Source of the DNA: Bacteroides sp.
GTDB lineage: Bacteria; Bacteroidota; Bacteroidia; Bacteroidales; Bacteroidaceae
Assembly: GCA_020861095.1 (NCBI GenBank)
Contig: JAJBTC010000085.1
Location: 1 to 43,224, forward strand
Reading direction: 5' to 3'
DNA length: 43,224 nt
A program made the position numbers and the translations under genes. How positions within the stretch are numbered: the first letter of the stretch is position 1; the number at the start of each line of letters is the position of its first letter. The notes below the pieces were generated by a model. That model was not told the DNA's origin and searched no databases. It saw only the letters and a list, made by a program, of their open reading frames with translations. Positions 18,356 through 26,002 of this stretch are shown piece after piece.

Positions 18356-18500
18356 GTTCCCCGAAGGGAATTCATTCATAGCCCGGTTTGTAGCAGTCGG
18401 ACTTATCTGTTTTCCCCGGAGGGTATAGAACCATAGTCCGATTTGTCGCAATCGAACTTATCTCTGTTCCCCGAAGGGGATCCAGCAATAGACCGGGGAT
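18356..18500. repeat. 55-bp tandem array with TTCCCCGAAGGGG hairpins
   Basis: Units start at 18356, 18411 and 18466, exactly 55 bases apart. Each begins GTTCCCCGAAGGG or a close variant and continues with ATAGnCCGnTTTGTnGCA and CGnACTTATCT. A more decayed unit may precede them. A reverse-orientation array with 54-55 base spacing is at 26201, 26256 and 26310. It directly precedes the composite element at 18567. Confidence 0.8.
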
Positions 18501-18566
18501 GAGTAAAAGGTTGTGTAACGTCAGTGAAACAACATGCAGCGAATCCCTGGGGTGCAAAACACACAT

Positions 18567-18746
18567 ACCAATCAACCTTGAAAAGGTTGCAGCAATCAGA
18601 CGAGGAAATATCCTATATGCAACCTTTGCAAGGTTGAATCCTGTAGAACAGTTTACCCGGGGTAGCCCTGGTTCGCTTCACTGTCGTTGCGCTCTCCCAA
18701 GGCAACCCCGGGCTACTGATCTATCCCCTTCGGGGAACACAGAGAG
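18567..18746. repeat. Composite element, copy 1 (CAACCTT hairpins plus GTAGCCC...GGGCTAC module)
   Basis: In order: CAACCTTGAAAAGGTTG (18573-18589), CAACCTTTGCAAGGTTG (18620-18636), then TTACCCGGGGTAGCCC, GGTTCGCTTCACTGTCGTT, GGGCTACTGATCTATCCCC and TTCGGGGAACACAGAG. The stretch is closely matched, in reverse complement, at 26003-26180. GTAGCCC (18662-18668) pairs with GGGCTAC (18710-18716), so a branched RNA or DNA fold is possible. It has no reading frame. Confidence 0.85.
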
Positions 18747-18752
18747 GAATAC

Positions 18753-18930
18753 ACAGGTTACTTGCGGTCACTTTTACCTGTCTGTGGGTGCTCTTACCTG
18801 TCTGTGGTCGGTTTTACCTGCTTGAGGTCGCTCTTATCGGCTTGCGATTATTCTTACCGATTTGCGATCCCTTTTACCGACTTACGTTTACTCTGTCTAT
18901 TTGTATCTATTCGTATCGGCTTGTGACCAT
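18753..18930. repeat. Degenerate array with exact 20-bp period
   Basis: Cores CTTTTACCTG, CTTACCTG, TTTACCTG, CTTATCGG, CTTACCGA, TTTACCGA and CTGTCTAT start at 18773, 18793, 18813, 18833, 18853, 18873 and 18893, each 20 bases apart, then one at 19 bases. After each core comes a TGnGGTCG- or TGCGAT-like half that varies more. The array lies downstream of the DJ-1 gene, in its 3' region. Twenty is not a multiple of three, so it does not encode a repeat protein. Confidence 0.75.
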
Positions 18931-18980
18931 TTGTGCCTTATTACCCTCTTGTAACCTTTCCTGCCGGAGCATGACCCCTG

Positions 18981-19511
18981 TTACCGGAGCGCTTCCACTA
19001 CTTTCCCGATCAGTGCTCCGATGGTGTTCTCTGTTTGTGCTGTATAGAGGTTGCCGTCTGCTTCGCAGGCTTCTTCACTGGCTATGGCCTGTTGCAGTGC
19101 TGGCCTGGTAAGGGGGTGCACAGCGACTTTCTTTCCGGTGGCGGCTCCGGCGAAATCGAACAGCATACCTCCCACACAATGTCCGATGAGTATCTTTCCT
19201 TGTTGTCCGAAGGCTGCGATCACTGCCATCATGTCCTGGTTGTAAGGCGCGGAGGCGTTTTCACGGAATACGGGCATGGCATCGCCACAGGCAAAGACAA
19301 GAGCGTCGAACTCTTCTTCGTGTCCTTTGAGACTGGCAATCACATCGTCGGTACGGAGAGTGATACCGGAGTTGGTTTGTATCTCTGTAGTCTCTGCAAC
19401 GGCAAATACTTTGTAAGAGATGTTGTTCTCAAAAAATGCTTCCAGGTACTGGAACAATCCGGAACCGTTGACCGGATTTACCGCGATTACTGCTACTTTC
19501 TTTTTCATCAT
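18981..19511 (-). CDS. DJ-1/PfpI family protein
   Basis: A 176-residue protein of the class I glutamine amidotransferase-like DJ-1/PfpI fold, a family with protease, glyoxalase and redox-protective members. It starts MMKKKVAVIAVNPVNGSG. The nucleophile elbow is IGHCVGGMLF with the reactive Cys at about residue 112, and FACGDAMPVF near residue 73-82 is a second typical strand-loop. The size is normal. It is divergent from an HxlR-type regulator, an arrangement typical of quinone, aldehyde or electrophile response. No signal peptide: cytoplasmic. The exact reaction is not readable from the sequence. Confidence 0.88.
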   Translation of the reverse strand: MMKKKVAVIAVNPVNGSGLFQYLEAFFENNISYKVFAVAETTEIQTNSGITLRTDDVIASLKGHEEEFDALVFACGDAMPVFRENASAPYNQDMMAVIAAFGQQGKILIGHCVGGMLFDFAGAATGKKVAVHPLTRPALQQAIASEEACEADGNLYTAQTENTIGALIGKVVEALR

Positions 19512-19528
19512 GTAAATTCTTGTTAATG

Positions 19529-19563
19529 AGTAATACTTTCATTCAGTAAGTTTATTACTTTTG
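19529..19563 (+). promoter_or_regulatory. Divergent control region: HxlR-type operator candidate and -7 box
   Basis: TACT(N7)AGTA at 19534-19548 has the spacing of YodB/HxlR-type operators. A longer inverted repeat AGTAATA (19529-19535) / TATTACT (19553-19559) encloses it. TACTTTTG at 19556-19563 is a good plus-strand -7 box for the HxlR gene, so a bound regulator would cover its own promoter and likely that of the DJ-1 gene. Confidence 0.5.
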
Positions 19564-19656
19564 CGAACAAATGTAAGGGTTCCCTTTCGTACTCACAAGA
19601 ACGGAAACGGAGTATAGTTGGTAACCTTTGTGTAACTATTGCTGGATATCAGAAAG

Positions 19657-20022
19657 ATGGAACAGGCAAAAAATATAAAAAACTTTTTTCCCGGGGGAGT
19701 GTGTCCCATACGGAATATCCTGAGCCGTATCGGCGACAAGTGGTCTATGTTGGTATTGGTGACGCTGGATGCCAACGGGGTGATGCGATTCAATGAGGTG
19801 CACCGTTCGCTGGGAGATATTTCACACCGGATGCTGACCCTTACGCTTCGTACCTTAGAGGAAGATGGATTGGTGTACCGTAAGATATATGCGGAGGTAC
19901 CGCCCCGGGTAGAGTATGGCCTCACGGAGCTGGGAAGTACCCTGATCCCTCACCTGGAGACGCTGGTAGACTGGGCAGTGAGGCATTCGGAAAGGATCAT
20001 GGAGGGGAGAAAAGAGAAATAG
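19657..20022 (+). CDS. HxlR-family transcriptional regulator
   Basis: A 121-residue winged-helix regulator starting at ATG 19657; an alternative TTG at 19639 would add six residues. The HxlR signature is clear: GGVCPIRNILSRIGDKWSMLVLVTL, then RFNEVHRSLGDISHRMLT (recognition helix) and GLVYRKIYAEVPPRVEYGLT (wing). The Cys in VCPIRN matches the redox- or electrophile-sensing cysteine of YodB-like members. It is divergent from the DJ-1 gene with a candidate operator in between, so it most likely controls that gene and itself. Confidence 0.93.
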   Translation: MEQAKNIKNFFPGGVCPIRNILSRIGDKWSMLVLVTLDANGVMRFNEVHRSLGDISHRMLTLTLRTLEEDGLVYRKIYAEVPPRVEYGLTELGSTLIPHLETLVDWAVRHSERIMEGRKEK

Positions 20023-20797
20023 AAAGGGGGAGGTAGTTGCTTCGTTCTGACCTCTTGATCGGATGGTTTAATAAAGGTACGTTCCGGATGGGAGGATATA
20101 TGGTTCCTTCCAGGTCCTGAACAAATGCAAAACTTTCTGTGCAGATAGCCAAGAAGCCTGAAAAAAGAGTGGGATTGCGTTAAAATGCCTTTGCCACGAA
20201 GAACCTTTTCCTTTTCCGGAGTGTAGTACATACATCTTCGCCGACCGACGTTCCGGTAGTGGATATGAACTATCCGTTCCGGACAACAGGTGGGAAGGTA
20301 TACTAAATGCCGGTTAGGAAACACTCCCTATGTGCACTTTTTCAGGTGCTGATAAGCGGGAGATATTGTGTGAATGGCTGGCGTTTTCAGTGGTTGACAG
20401 AAACGGAAACCGCTGTTTTGACCCGAATCCTCCGCACCGTATGTTCGCGGATTAGAAAAAGGGTTTTATTGGAAGAGAGGTAAAAAGGAGTGATTTCTTT
20501 TTTATCTCTCTTTTCGTTGTGTGTCTGTGATGGAAAAAGAGGAAAGAACCTGCTGTGTGAACAAACTCTAACCTCTTCCGGGAAAAGGGAAAAGATAGAT
20601 GAACAAATACAGAATTAAGTTAAAACTACTGTTATATTTCAACCAAAGGGGGTGTTTTTTGCTTCTTCTTGTCACAGAGTCGCCAGACACATTCCCTGTG
20701 TGCTCAGATCGTGTGGATGGTGGCCCGGTCGGGACTATTTTTCCCATACGGAAATAACCGAATATATAAACAAGAAGATTAATTCAAAAAAAGAAGT
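20023..20797. other. Long spacer without a recognised gene
   Basis: This 775-base spacer holds no gene I would defend. A 52-codon frame (20599-20757) has no family features. An AT-rich leader (ATATATAAACAAGAAG) precedes the DUF4890 gene, with TATTTTTC at about 20729 as a poor -7 box. I saw no tRNA and none of the dispersed repeats found in the other spacers, which makes this spacer unusual for the window. Confidence 0.4.
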
Positions 20798-21205
20798 ATG
20801 AAACGTATTTTATTTGTATTGGTTGCCATTTTGGTGACAGGTAATGTGCTGATGGCACAGGAGCGTCGGGATGTAAAAACCATGTCTGATCGGGAGTGGA
20901 TAGACCACATGACGGATCAGATGACTAATCATTATTCACTGGATGCGGATCAGCGGGCAAAACTGGATCGTCTGAATGATGAGATGAAACCGAAAATGGA
21001 TCAGGTAGAGACTCGCTATCAGCGTGGAAATATGTCTGCTCAGGAACGTGACCGTCTGGAGAACGAGATGCGCGATTATCACAAGCAGTACGACGAACGT
21101 GTCAAGGATATCCTCAATGATAATCAGTATGACAGATACAAAAAGAGCAGAACGGAGCGCGAAAGTGCGAACCAGTTGCGCAGAGAGGTACGTCATAACA
21201 AATAA
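20798..21205 (+). CDS. Small secreted DUF4890-type protein
   Basis: A 135-residue secreted protein: a signal peptide (MKRILFVLVAILVTGNVLMAQ) followed by a charged helical body (MTDQMTNHYSLDADQRAKL ... ILNDNQYDRYKKSR). The pattern, a helix with YxLDxxQ then a second helix ending in NxxQYxxY, is that of the Bacteroidales DUF4890 group, which resembles periplasmic Spy/CpxP-like helical proteins. That functional comparison is an inference. A related gene follows at 21692. There is no sigma or anti-sigma gene beside it, unlike some family members I recall. Confidence 0.82.
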   Translation: MKRILFVLVAILVTGNVLMAQERRDVKTMSDREWIDHMTDQMTNHYSLDADQRAKLDRLNDEMKPKMDQVETRYQRGNMSAQERDRLENEMRDYHKQYDERVKDILNDNQYDRYKKSRTERESANQLRREVRHNK

Positions 21206-21256
21206 TTAACAGTGTAGAAAGGAAGATCCTTTCGTACATCTGATCGTATCGTTTGC

Positions 21257-21308
21257 AGCCGGCTTTCCGGAAGATAGGGTGATGATCCTTCTTACCGGAA
21301 AGCCGGCT
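21257..21308 (+). terminator. Strong hairpin after the first DUF4890 gene
   Basis: Perfect 14-bp arms AGCCGGCTTTCCGG (21257-21270) and CCGGAAAGCCGGCT (21295-21308) with a 24-base loop lie 52 bases after the stop. There is no U-tract, so it could serve as an RNA 3'-end stabiliser or a factor-dependent terminator. The rest of the spacer to 21691 has no gene or repeat that I recognise. Confidence 0.6.
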
Positions 21309-21691
21309 GTACGTTTGTGCAGGTAACCGGAAATCCGGTTCTCTCTTCTCCCTGAGGCATGCGGACCTCTTTCTTGCGGCTGATAGTCAGCGTGATACGG
21401 TGGTTGCGCCGGATGATATAAACAGCCTGATTTCCTTTTAAAAAGATACAAACAAATGATTTATTTAGTTAAAACCGCAGGTGAGTCTTAAACCTATGCA
21501 TCCCGCCGCAGTCATACACACAGTTGCAACACTAAAAAACGACCTGGCAGCCGGAGGTTTACCGGATGACACGGAGAAACATGCTGAGCGGCCGGGCATA
21601 CAGAGAAAATGAAAAAACATATGTGTGATACCGTGAGTGGCATGTGGAATTTCATGAAGTAATCCCATTAACGAATAAAAAGAAAGAAGAT

Positions 21692-22303
21692 ATGAAAAGA
21701 GTAAGTTTAGCAGTGATGGCTCTGTTTATGATGGTTGGACTGACAATGGCTCAGGGACCGCAGGGCGGACATAGAGGTATGGATGCGAAGGAACGCGCGG
21801 AAAAGATGACCGAGCGCATGGTAAAGGAATATGGCCTGGATGATTCACAAAAGCAGCAATTGCTGGAGGTGAATCTGGCGATGGTTGAGAAGATGGGCAA
21901 TCGGCCCGCACCGGGTCCGCGTATGCATCCCGGAAAGAAAAGACAACCCTGTGAATGTGGTTGTGACTGCAAAGAGAAAGGCAAAGAGGCCAAAGGAGAA
22001 AAGGTAGCTGAAGGCGAAAAAGAGAAGAAAGTGGCCCGTGAGGAACGTAAAGATCGTCCCGATCGCAGAGACCGTGCCGAGCGTAAAGATCGCGGCGAAC
22101 GCCCGCAGATCTCTAAAGAAGAGATGGAGAAACGCCATCAGGAGATGAAGGAAGCCCGGGATAGTTACAATTCCCACTTGCAGAAGATCATGAACCAGGA
22201 GCAATATCAGGCTTATAGCAAGAAGCAGGCGGAACGTGAACAGCAGATGAAGGAGCGGATGGAAAAAGCGAAAGAAGCCCGCGAAAGCCGCAACGAAGGA
22301 TGA
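21692..22303 (+). CDS. Secreted DUF4890-type protein with Cys-cluster and charged insertion
   Basis: A 203-residue relative of the preceding gene. I start at 21692 (MKRVSLAVMALFMMVGLTMAQ, signal peptide); the open frame begins 16 codons earlier. The conserved halves are MTERMVKEYGLDDSQKQQL (about 32-50) and YNSHLQKIMNQEQYQAYSKK (about 165-184). Between them is an insertion of about 85 residues absent from the paralogue. It holds four cysteines in the run CECGCDC, then Lys/Glu-rich and Arg/Asp-rich low-complexity segments (KEAKGEKVAEGEKEKK, RPDRRDRAERKDRGER). The cluster could bind metal or form disulfides; this is inference. Base composition does not differ from its neighbours. Confidence 0.82.
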   Translation: MKRVSLAVMALFMMVGLTMAQGPQGGHRGMDAKERAEKMTERMVKEYGLDDSQKQQLLEVNLAMVEKMGNRPAPGPRMHPGKKRQPCECGCDCKEKGKEAKGEKVAEGEKEKKVAREERKDRPDRRDRAERKDRGERPQISKEEMEKRHQEMKEARDSYNSHLQKIMNQEQYQAYSKKQAEREQQMKERMEKAKEARESRNEG

Positions 22304-22322
22304 AGGGAGGTACGATCTATTT

Positions 22323-22377
22323 CCTTGGGTCATGACCCCTTATGTGATGATGAACATCAGGGAACGTTGACGAGTTA
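22323..22377. repeat. Second copy of the ATGACCCCTTAT / CATCAGGGAACG module
   Basis: It matches 5954-6010 over ATGACCCCTTAT, TGAT and CATCAGGGAACGTTGACGA. It begins about 20 bases after the DUF4890 stop and directly precedes the inverted-repeat element at 22414. Confidence 0.7.
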
Positions 22378-22413
22378 AGATGTACGATGTAAAAAGACAA
22401 GTCTGCTTACGAA

Positions 22414-22970
22414 AACATCCACTTTTGTAGAGACGCAAAGAGATTTACGATTTACTGATTTACGATGTACGATTGAAATTACATTTTGTAAATCCCCATA
22501 CATTACATGTTAGATGCAAACATACGAGACGCATAGTTGCGTCTCCGCGGTATACGTATCCGTAATAACGTGCGTTTTCTATGATACTGTGTGACTTTAT
22601 GAAGGGATACAACAGCTATATCAAATAAGTTTGTCTGAAAAGTCTGGAATGAACCCGGTCACCCTCATTACAATGGATTGTAGTGGGGGTGATCTTTTAT
22701 TTCAGATTTTTCAGACATTTCCCTGGTATTCCGTAATCGGTTGGGCGGATCATTCAGGATGAGATGTTTGTTTGTCGGACGTATACCGCGGAGACCCAAC
22801 TATGCGTCTCGTATGTTTGCATATAAAATGGTATGCATAGGGATTTACAAATATATTCTTTCTGTAATTTCAATCGTACTTCGTAATTAGCTTCGCTGAC
22901 CGTTGGTTGACTTCGTCGACCGTTGGTTCGTTAAATCGTAAATCCCTTTGCTTCTCTACAGGTGGATGAT
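22414..22970. repeat. Large nested inverted-repeat element (MITE-like, about 557 bp)
   Basis: The left arm runs from AACATCCACTTTTGTAGAGACGC to about 22560; the right arm is its near reverse complement, about 22775-22970, ending CTACAGGTGGATGAT. Within the arms, in order from each end: TGTAGAGACGC (decayed on the right), AAAG(A/G)GATTTACGATTTA, ACGATTGAAATTACA, TTTGTAAATCCC, ATGCAAACATACGAGACGC, ATAGTTGCGTCTCCGCGG, TATACGT. The right arm carries an extra insertion of about 40 bases (CTGACCGTTGGTTGACTTCG and a near copy). The middle holds a separate hairpin (22632-22717). No transposase is encoded, so if mobile it would depend on other functions. Confidence 0.8.
22632..22717. other. Central two-stage hairpin, possible structured RNA
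   Basis: Outer arms TGTCTGAAAAGTCTG (22632-22646) and CAGATTTTTCAGACA (22703-22717) match 14 of 15. Inner arms at 22658-22674 and 22677-22693 (GTCACCCTCATTACAAT with ATTGTAGTGGGGGTGAT) match 14 of 17, most mismatches being G-U pairs in one strand. Between them lie internal loops of 11 and 9 bases. The tolerance of G-U suggests selection on RNA, on the plus-strand transcript, but one copy cannot prove it. Confidence 0.55.
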
Positions 22971-23112
22971 AACTTGAGGTACTTCTCTTTCAAATCGTAA
23001 ATCGTAAATTTGTAAATCGTCCATCTCTCCGTTTCTCCGTTTCTGCGGTCGCAAATCTTTTCTCCTTTATTTGTGTAATTGGTTGTCTTTTTGTTTCTTT
23101 GCCAGTACAAAT

Positions 23113-23676
23113 ATGAATGTCTTTTACATGGGAAAACTGATTTTGTGGGCAGTGTTGCCCATATCCTTGTTGGCAGCTTGCCAGGGTAGACCGGTAGAAA
23201 CAAAAAATGACATAACCATTGTGATGCAACAGTCGGTCGATGCCTCCGGCCTGCATCGGATGCAGGTATCCGGAAATGAGCAGACGGTTACTTACCGCAA
23301 TAAAGAATATCTCTCTTCTGTGGTGCGTGTGCCGGATGAGTCTCTGCCCGTAGTGACCAATGCGTCGGGCGACCGGTATGTAGATAATAAGATCACCCTG
23401 GATCTGAAACTCAAAGAGGGAGGAAAGCAGATCTTTGCCCAGACTTTTACCAAGCAGAACTTTTCTTCAGTAGTGAGTGCCGAGTTTCTCAGAAATGCCA
23501 TTCTGGAAGGGATGGTGTACGACAAGACTACTCCGCAGGGGATTGTCTACGCAGCCAGTCTCAGCTATCCGCATACCGATCTGTATGTACCTGTGGCCAT
23601 TACCATCACTGCCGACGGTAAGATGTCTATGGTGAAGGAAGATCTGATGGAAGAGGTGTATCTGTCCGAAGAGTGA
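23113..23676 (+). CDS. DUF4738-type lipoprotein
   Basis: A 187-residue lipoprotein. From 23113 it reads MNVFYMGKLILWAVLPISLLAAC; the lipobox LLAAC puts the lipidated Cys at residue 23, and a start at the second Met (23128) is also possible. The mature domain is beta-rich (VRVPDESLPVVTNASGDRYVDNKITLDLKLKEGG ... ILEGMVYDKTTPQG) and fits the Bacteroidales DUF4738 family, of unknown function. TTTGCC, 10 bases before the start, resembles the end of a -7 box. It ends before a hairpin at 23838. Confidence 0.8.
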   Translation: MNVFYMGKLILWAVLPISLLAACQGRPVETKNDITIVMQQSVDASGLHRMQVSGNEQTVTYRNKEYLSSVVRVPDESLPVVTNASGDRYVDNKITLDLKLKEGGKQIFAQTFTKQNFSSVVSAEFLRNAILEGMVYDKTTPQGIVYAASLSYPHTDLYVPVAITITADGKMSMVKEDLMEEVYLSEE

Positions 23677-23837
23677 CGATTTCAAACTGTTTGTGCATAA
23701 CGCGGAACCTGTAGGAAGTATATATCCATTATAGAGGGTACCTGTTGGCGGATAGAGAAGAGGTATGAACGTATAGCCGGGAAACAGGGAAAGTGATGCT
23801 TTTGTTTCTACAAAACTGATATTTTCCGAAACATATC

Positions 23838-23862
23838 AAAGGCAGTCGTAAGGCTGCCTTTT
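23838..23862 (+). terminator. Rho-independent terminator between the lipoprotein and the sulfatase
   Basis: Arms AAAGGCAG (23838-23845) and CTGCCTTT (23854-23861) with an 8-base loop are followed by TGTATTTTAG. The stem reaches to within about 14 bases of the sulfatase start, so the sulfatase transcript probably starts close by or the hairpin also controls it. Confidence 0.6.
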
Positions 23863-23875
23863 GTATTTTAGCCGC

Positions 23876-25861
23876 ATGAAATTTTACATACGACACACCA
23901 TGCGATCTTCTTTGATGTATTCCTTTCCGGCGGCCATGTTGGCTGTCGCGTTGCCGGCCGGTGCTCAGGAGAATCAGCCTGAGCGCCCCAACATCCTATG
24001 GCTCACCTTTGAAGATACCAGCTGGTACGAGTTGGGCTGCTATGGAAATGACCAGGTGCATACTCCCCGTATCGACAGCCTGGCCATGCACGGAATACAG
24101 TTTATGAATGCCTGGTCGGTGGCTCCTCAGAGTTCCGCCGCCCGTTCGTCACTGATCACCGGCTGCTATGCCACCACCTACGGGATGGATATCCATCCGG
24201 TACCGTTCGATACTCCTCCGGATATTTTCTTTCCTCACTGGCTCCGGGAAGCCGGATACTATTGTACCAACAACAGCAAGACGCATTACAACTCTACTAC
24301 CGACCACAAAAGTTGTTGGGACGAGTGTCACAACCGGGCTTCTTATCACTCCATCCACCGGAAGCCCGGTCAGCCTTTCTTTGCCGTATTCAATACGGTG
24401 ACCTCTCATATGGGGCGTGTGCGCACGTTCCATACCGATGGCAGGCGCGACTATACGATGGAGGGCATTTATCCCGCGTTGCTGCATTTGCCTCCGCATG
24501 TACCCGATCTGCCGGAGGTACGCTCGGACTATGCCGGATACCTGGAAGCTGTGCAGGATGTAGACAGGTGGGTAGGTTTTTTCTTAGACGATCTCCGCCA
24601 GCACGGATGGGATGAGCATACCATCGTCTTTGTGTTCAGTGACCACGGAGGTTGCCAGCCCCGGGGCAAGGGATATCTGTTTGAGACCGGACTGCGTGTT
24701 CCGCTGGTGGTCTATGTTCCTCCGCGTTGGCAGCATTTGCTACCGGAGGGGATAGCCGTGCAGGAGAAGTCGTTGGTGAGTTTTATCGATCTGGCTCCCA
24801 CAGTGCTGAGTCTGGCAGGGGTAGAGCCCCCTGAGCATTGCCACGGCCGGGCTTTATTGGGAGAGCAGGCGGCGCGGGAAGCCCCCGATATGCAGTTCGC
24901 GCTGGCGGCCAATCAGCTTCATCACTTCATGCCGGTACGCGCGGCTACCGACGGGCGCTACAAATACATGCGCAGTTATATCCCTTACCGCTATTTTGCC
25001 CTGCGCAATTACTACCAGTGGGGAATGCCTTCCAACCAGGCATGGGACCGCTGGGTATGGAGCGGACACCGGAGCCGGCCGGAGTGGGAGCAGCCTTTCC
25101 GGCAGCATCCGGCAGAGATGTTGTTCGACCTGGAGGCAGATCCGTTCGAACTGAATAATCTGGCCGATGATCCGGCCTGTGCCTCTGTGTTGCTACGGTT
25201 CCGGGGGCGGATGGACGCGCACATTCGTCAGACGGTGGATCTGGGGTTTTTCCTGCCATCCACCCGCGGCGAAGAGATCTTGTACGACCGGGTGTGCTCG
25301 GAACCTTACCCGCTGGAAACGCTCTGGGCGGTGGCCGGAAAAGCCGGGCGGGCTGCTTTTGCCGATCTGCCTTTGCTGCTTGCCGCGCTGGCCGATCCGC
25401 ATCCGGATATCCGTTTCTGGGGATGTGTGGGCATGGCGCAACTGGCACTTGCGGGCGTACAGACCGAGACTCCGGCGGATCTGTTGGCTCTTGTAGATGA
25501 TCCGGATCCGTATGTAGCTGCTGAAGCAGCCTATGCCGCTGTCTGTCTGGGAGAGACGGAGCGTGGATTGCATCGTCTGTTCTGTCCGGCCCGGGAAGAG
25601 GATCGTAAGATAGGGTATTCCTTAGTGGAGGTGCTGGCTATGGATCCGCAGCGGCGGGAATGTCTGAGAACGTATGTACCGCAGTTGTGGGAAGAGGCAG
25701 AATCGCTGCCCCGCATACAGAACGAAGATGCCGGACTGATGGCGCGGGGCATATTGGTGGATCTGGGCGAGATGGATATCCGCGATATGTATGGCCCGGA
25801 GGCGTATGAAATAGGACTGAAACTCAACCGTGGCCGCCGCCCTATGGTGCCGTTGCCGTAG
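23876..25861 (+). CDS. Secreted Ser-type sulfatase with C-terminal HEAT-like repeats
   Basis: A 661-residue arylsulfatase-type (S1 family) enzyme, likely periplasmic, cleaving sulfate esters or sulfamates of host glycans. Start at 23876 (MKFYIRHTMRSSLMYSFPAA) gives a signal peptide ending in LPAGAQ. The metal-site region is NILWLTFEDTSW. The active-site motif is S-S-A-A-R (residues 86-90, within PQSSAARSSLITG), so the formylglycine would come from serine, and the third position is Ala where Pro is most usual. SDHGGCQPRGKG and RVPLVVYVPP are further conserved blocks. After about residue 480 come HEAT-like helices (LADPHPDIRFWGCVGMAQLAL, LVDDPDPYVAAEAAYAAVCLG). A Ser-type enzyme needs a radical-SAM maturase; none is in this window. 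Confidence 0.92.
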   Translation: MKFYIRHTMRSSLMYSFPAAMLAVALPAGAQENQPERPNILWLTFEDTSWYELGCYGNDQVHTPRIDSLAMHGIQFMNAWSVAPQSSAARSSLITGCYATTYGMDIHPVPFDTPPDIFFPHWLREAGYYCTNNSKTHYNSTTDHKSCWDECHNRASYHSIHRKPGQPFFAVFNTVTSHMGRVRTFHTDGRRDYTMEGIYPALLHLPPHVPDLPEVRSDYAGYLEAVQDVDRWVGFFLDDLRQHGWDEHTIVFVFSDHGGCQPRGKGYLFETGLRVPLVVYVPPRWQHLLPEGIAVQEKSLVSFIDLAPTVLSLAGVEPPEHCHGRALLGEQAAREAPDMQFALAANQLHHFMPVRAATDGRYKYMRSYIPYRYFALRNYYQWGMPSNQAWDRWVWSGHRSRPEWEQPFRQHPAEMLFDLEADPFELNNLADDPACASVLLRFRGRMDAHIRQTVDLGFFLPSTRGEEILYDRVCSEPYPLETLWAVAGKAGRAAFADLPLLLAALADPHPDIRFWGCVGMAQLALAGVQTETPADLLALVDDPDPYVAAEAAYAAVCLGETERGLHRLFCPAREEDRKIGYSLVEVLAMDPQRRECLRTYVPQLWEEAESLPRIQNEDAGLMARGILVDLGEMDIRDMYGPEAYEIGLKLNRGRRPMVPLP

Positions 25862-26002
25862 TAAAGAGGTTGCCCGCTTCGGGCATAGCCGTCAGACTGA
25901 GAAATCAGTAGTTTTTGTAGGTTCTGTTTTCGGTTCCCGGATACACACCAGGCTGATCTATGTGTTTCATCCCCACCCATTACCCGGCTCTGTACCGGTT
26001 TA

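Noticed and set aside
18753..18930. Possible CRISPR array
   Set aside because: Conserved part only about 8 bases with a 20-base period; no repeat-spacer structure and no cas genes.
20599..20757. 52-codon open frame before the first DUF4890 gene
   Set aside because: No signal peptide logic, family match or own promoter; composition changes midway.
22414..22970. Insertion sequence with its own transposase
   Set aside because: No open frame of transposase size or DDE-like motif within the inverted arms.
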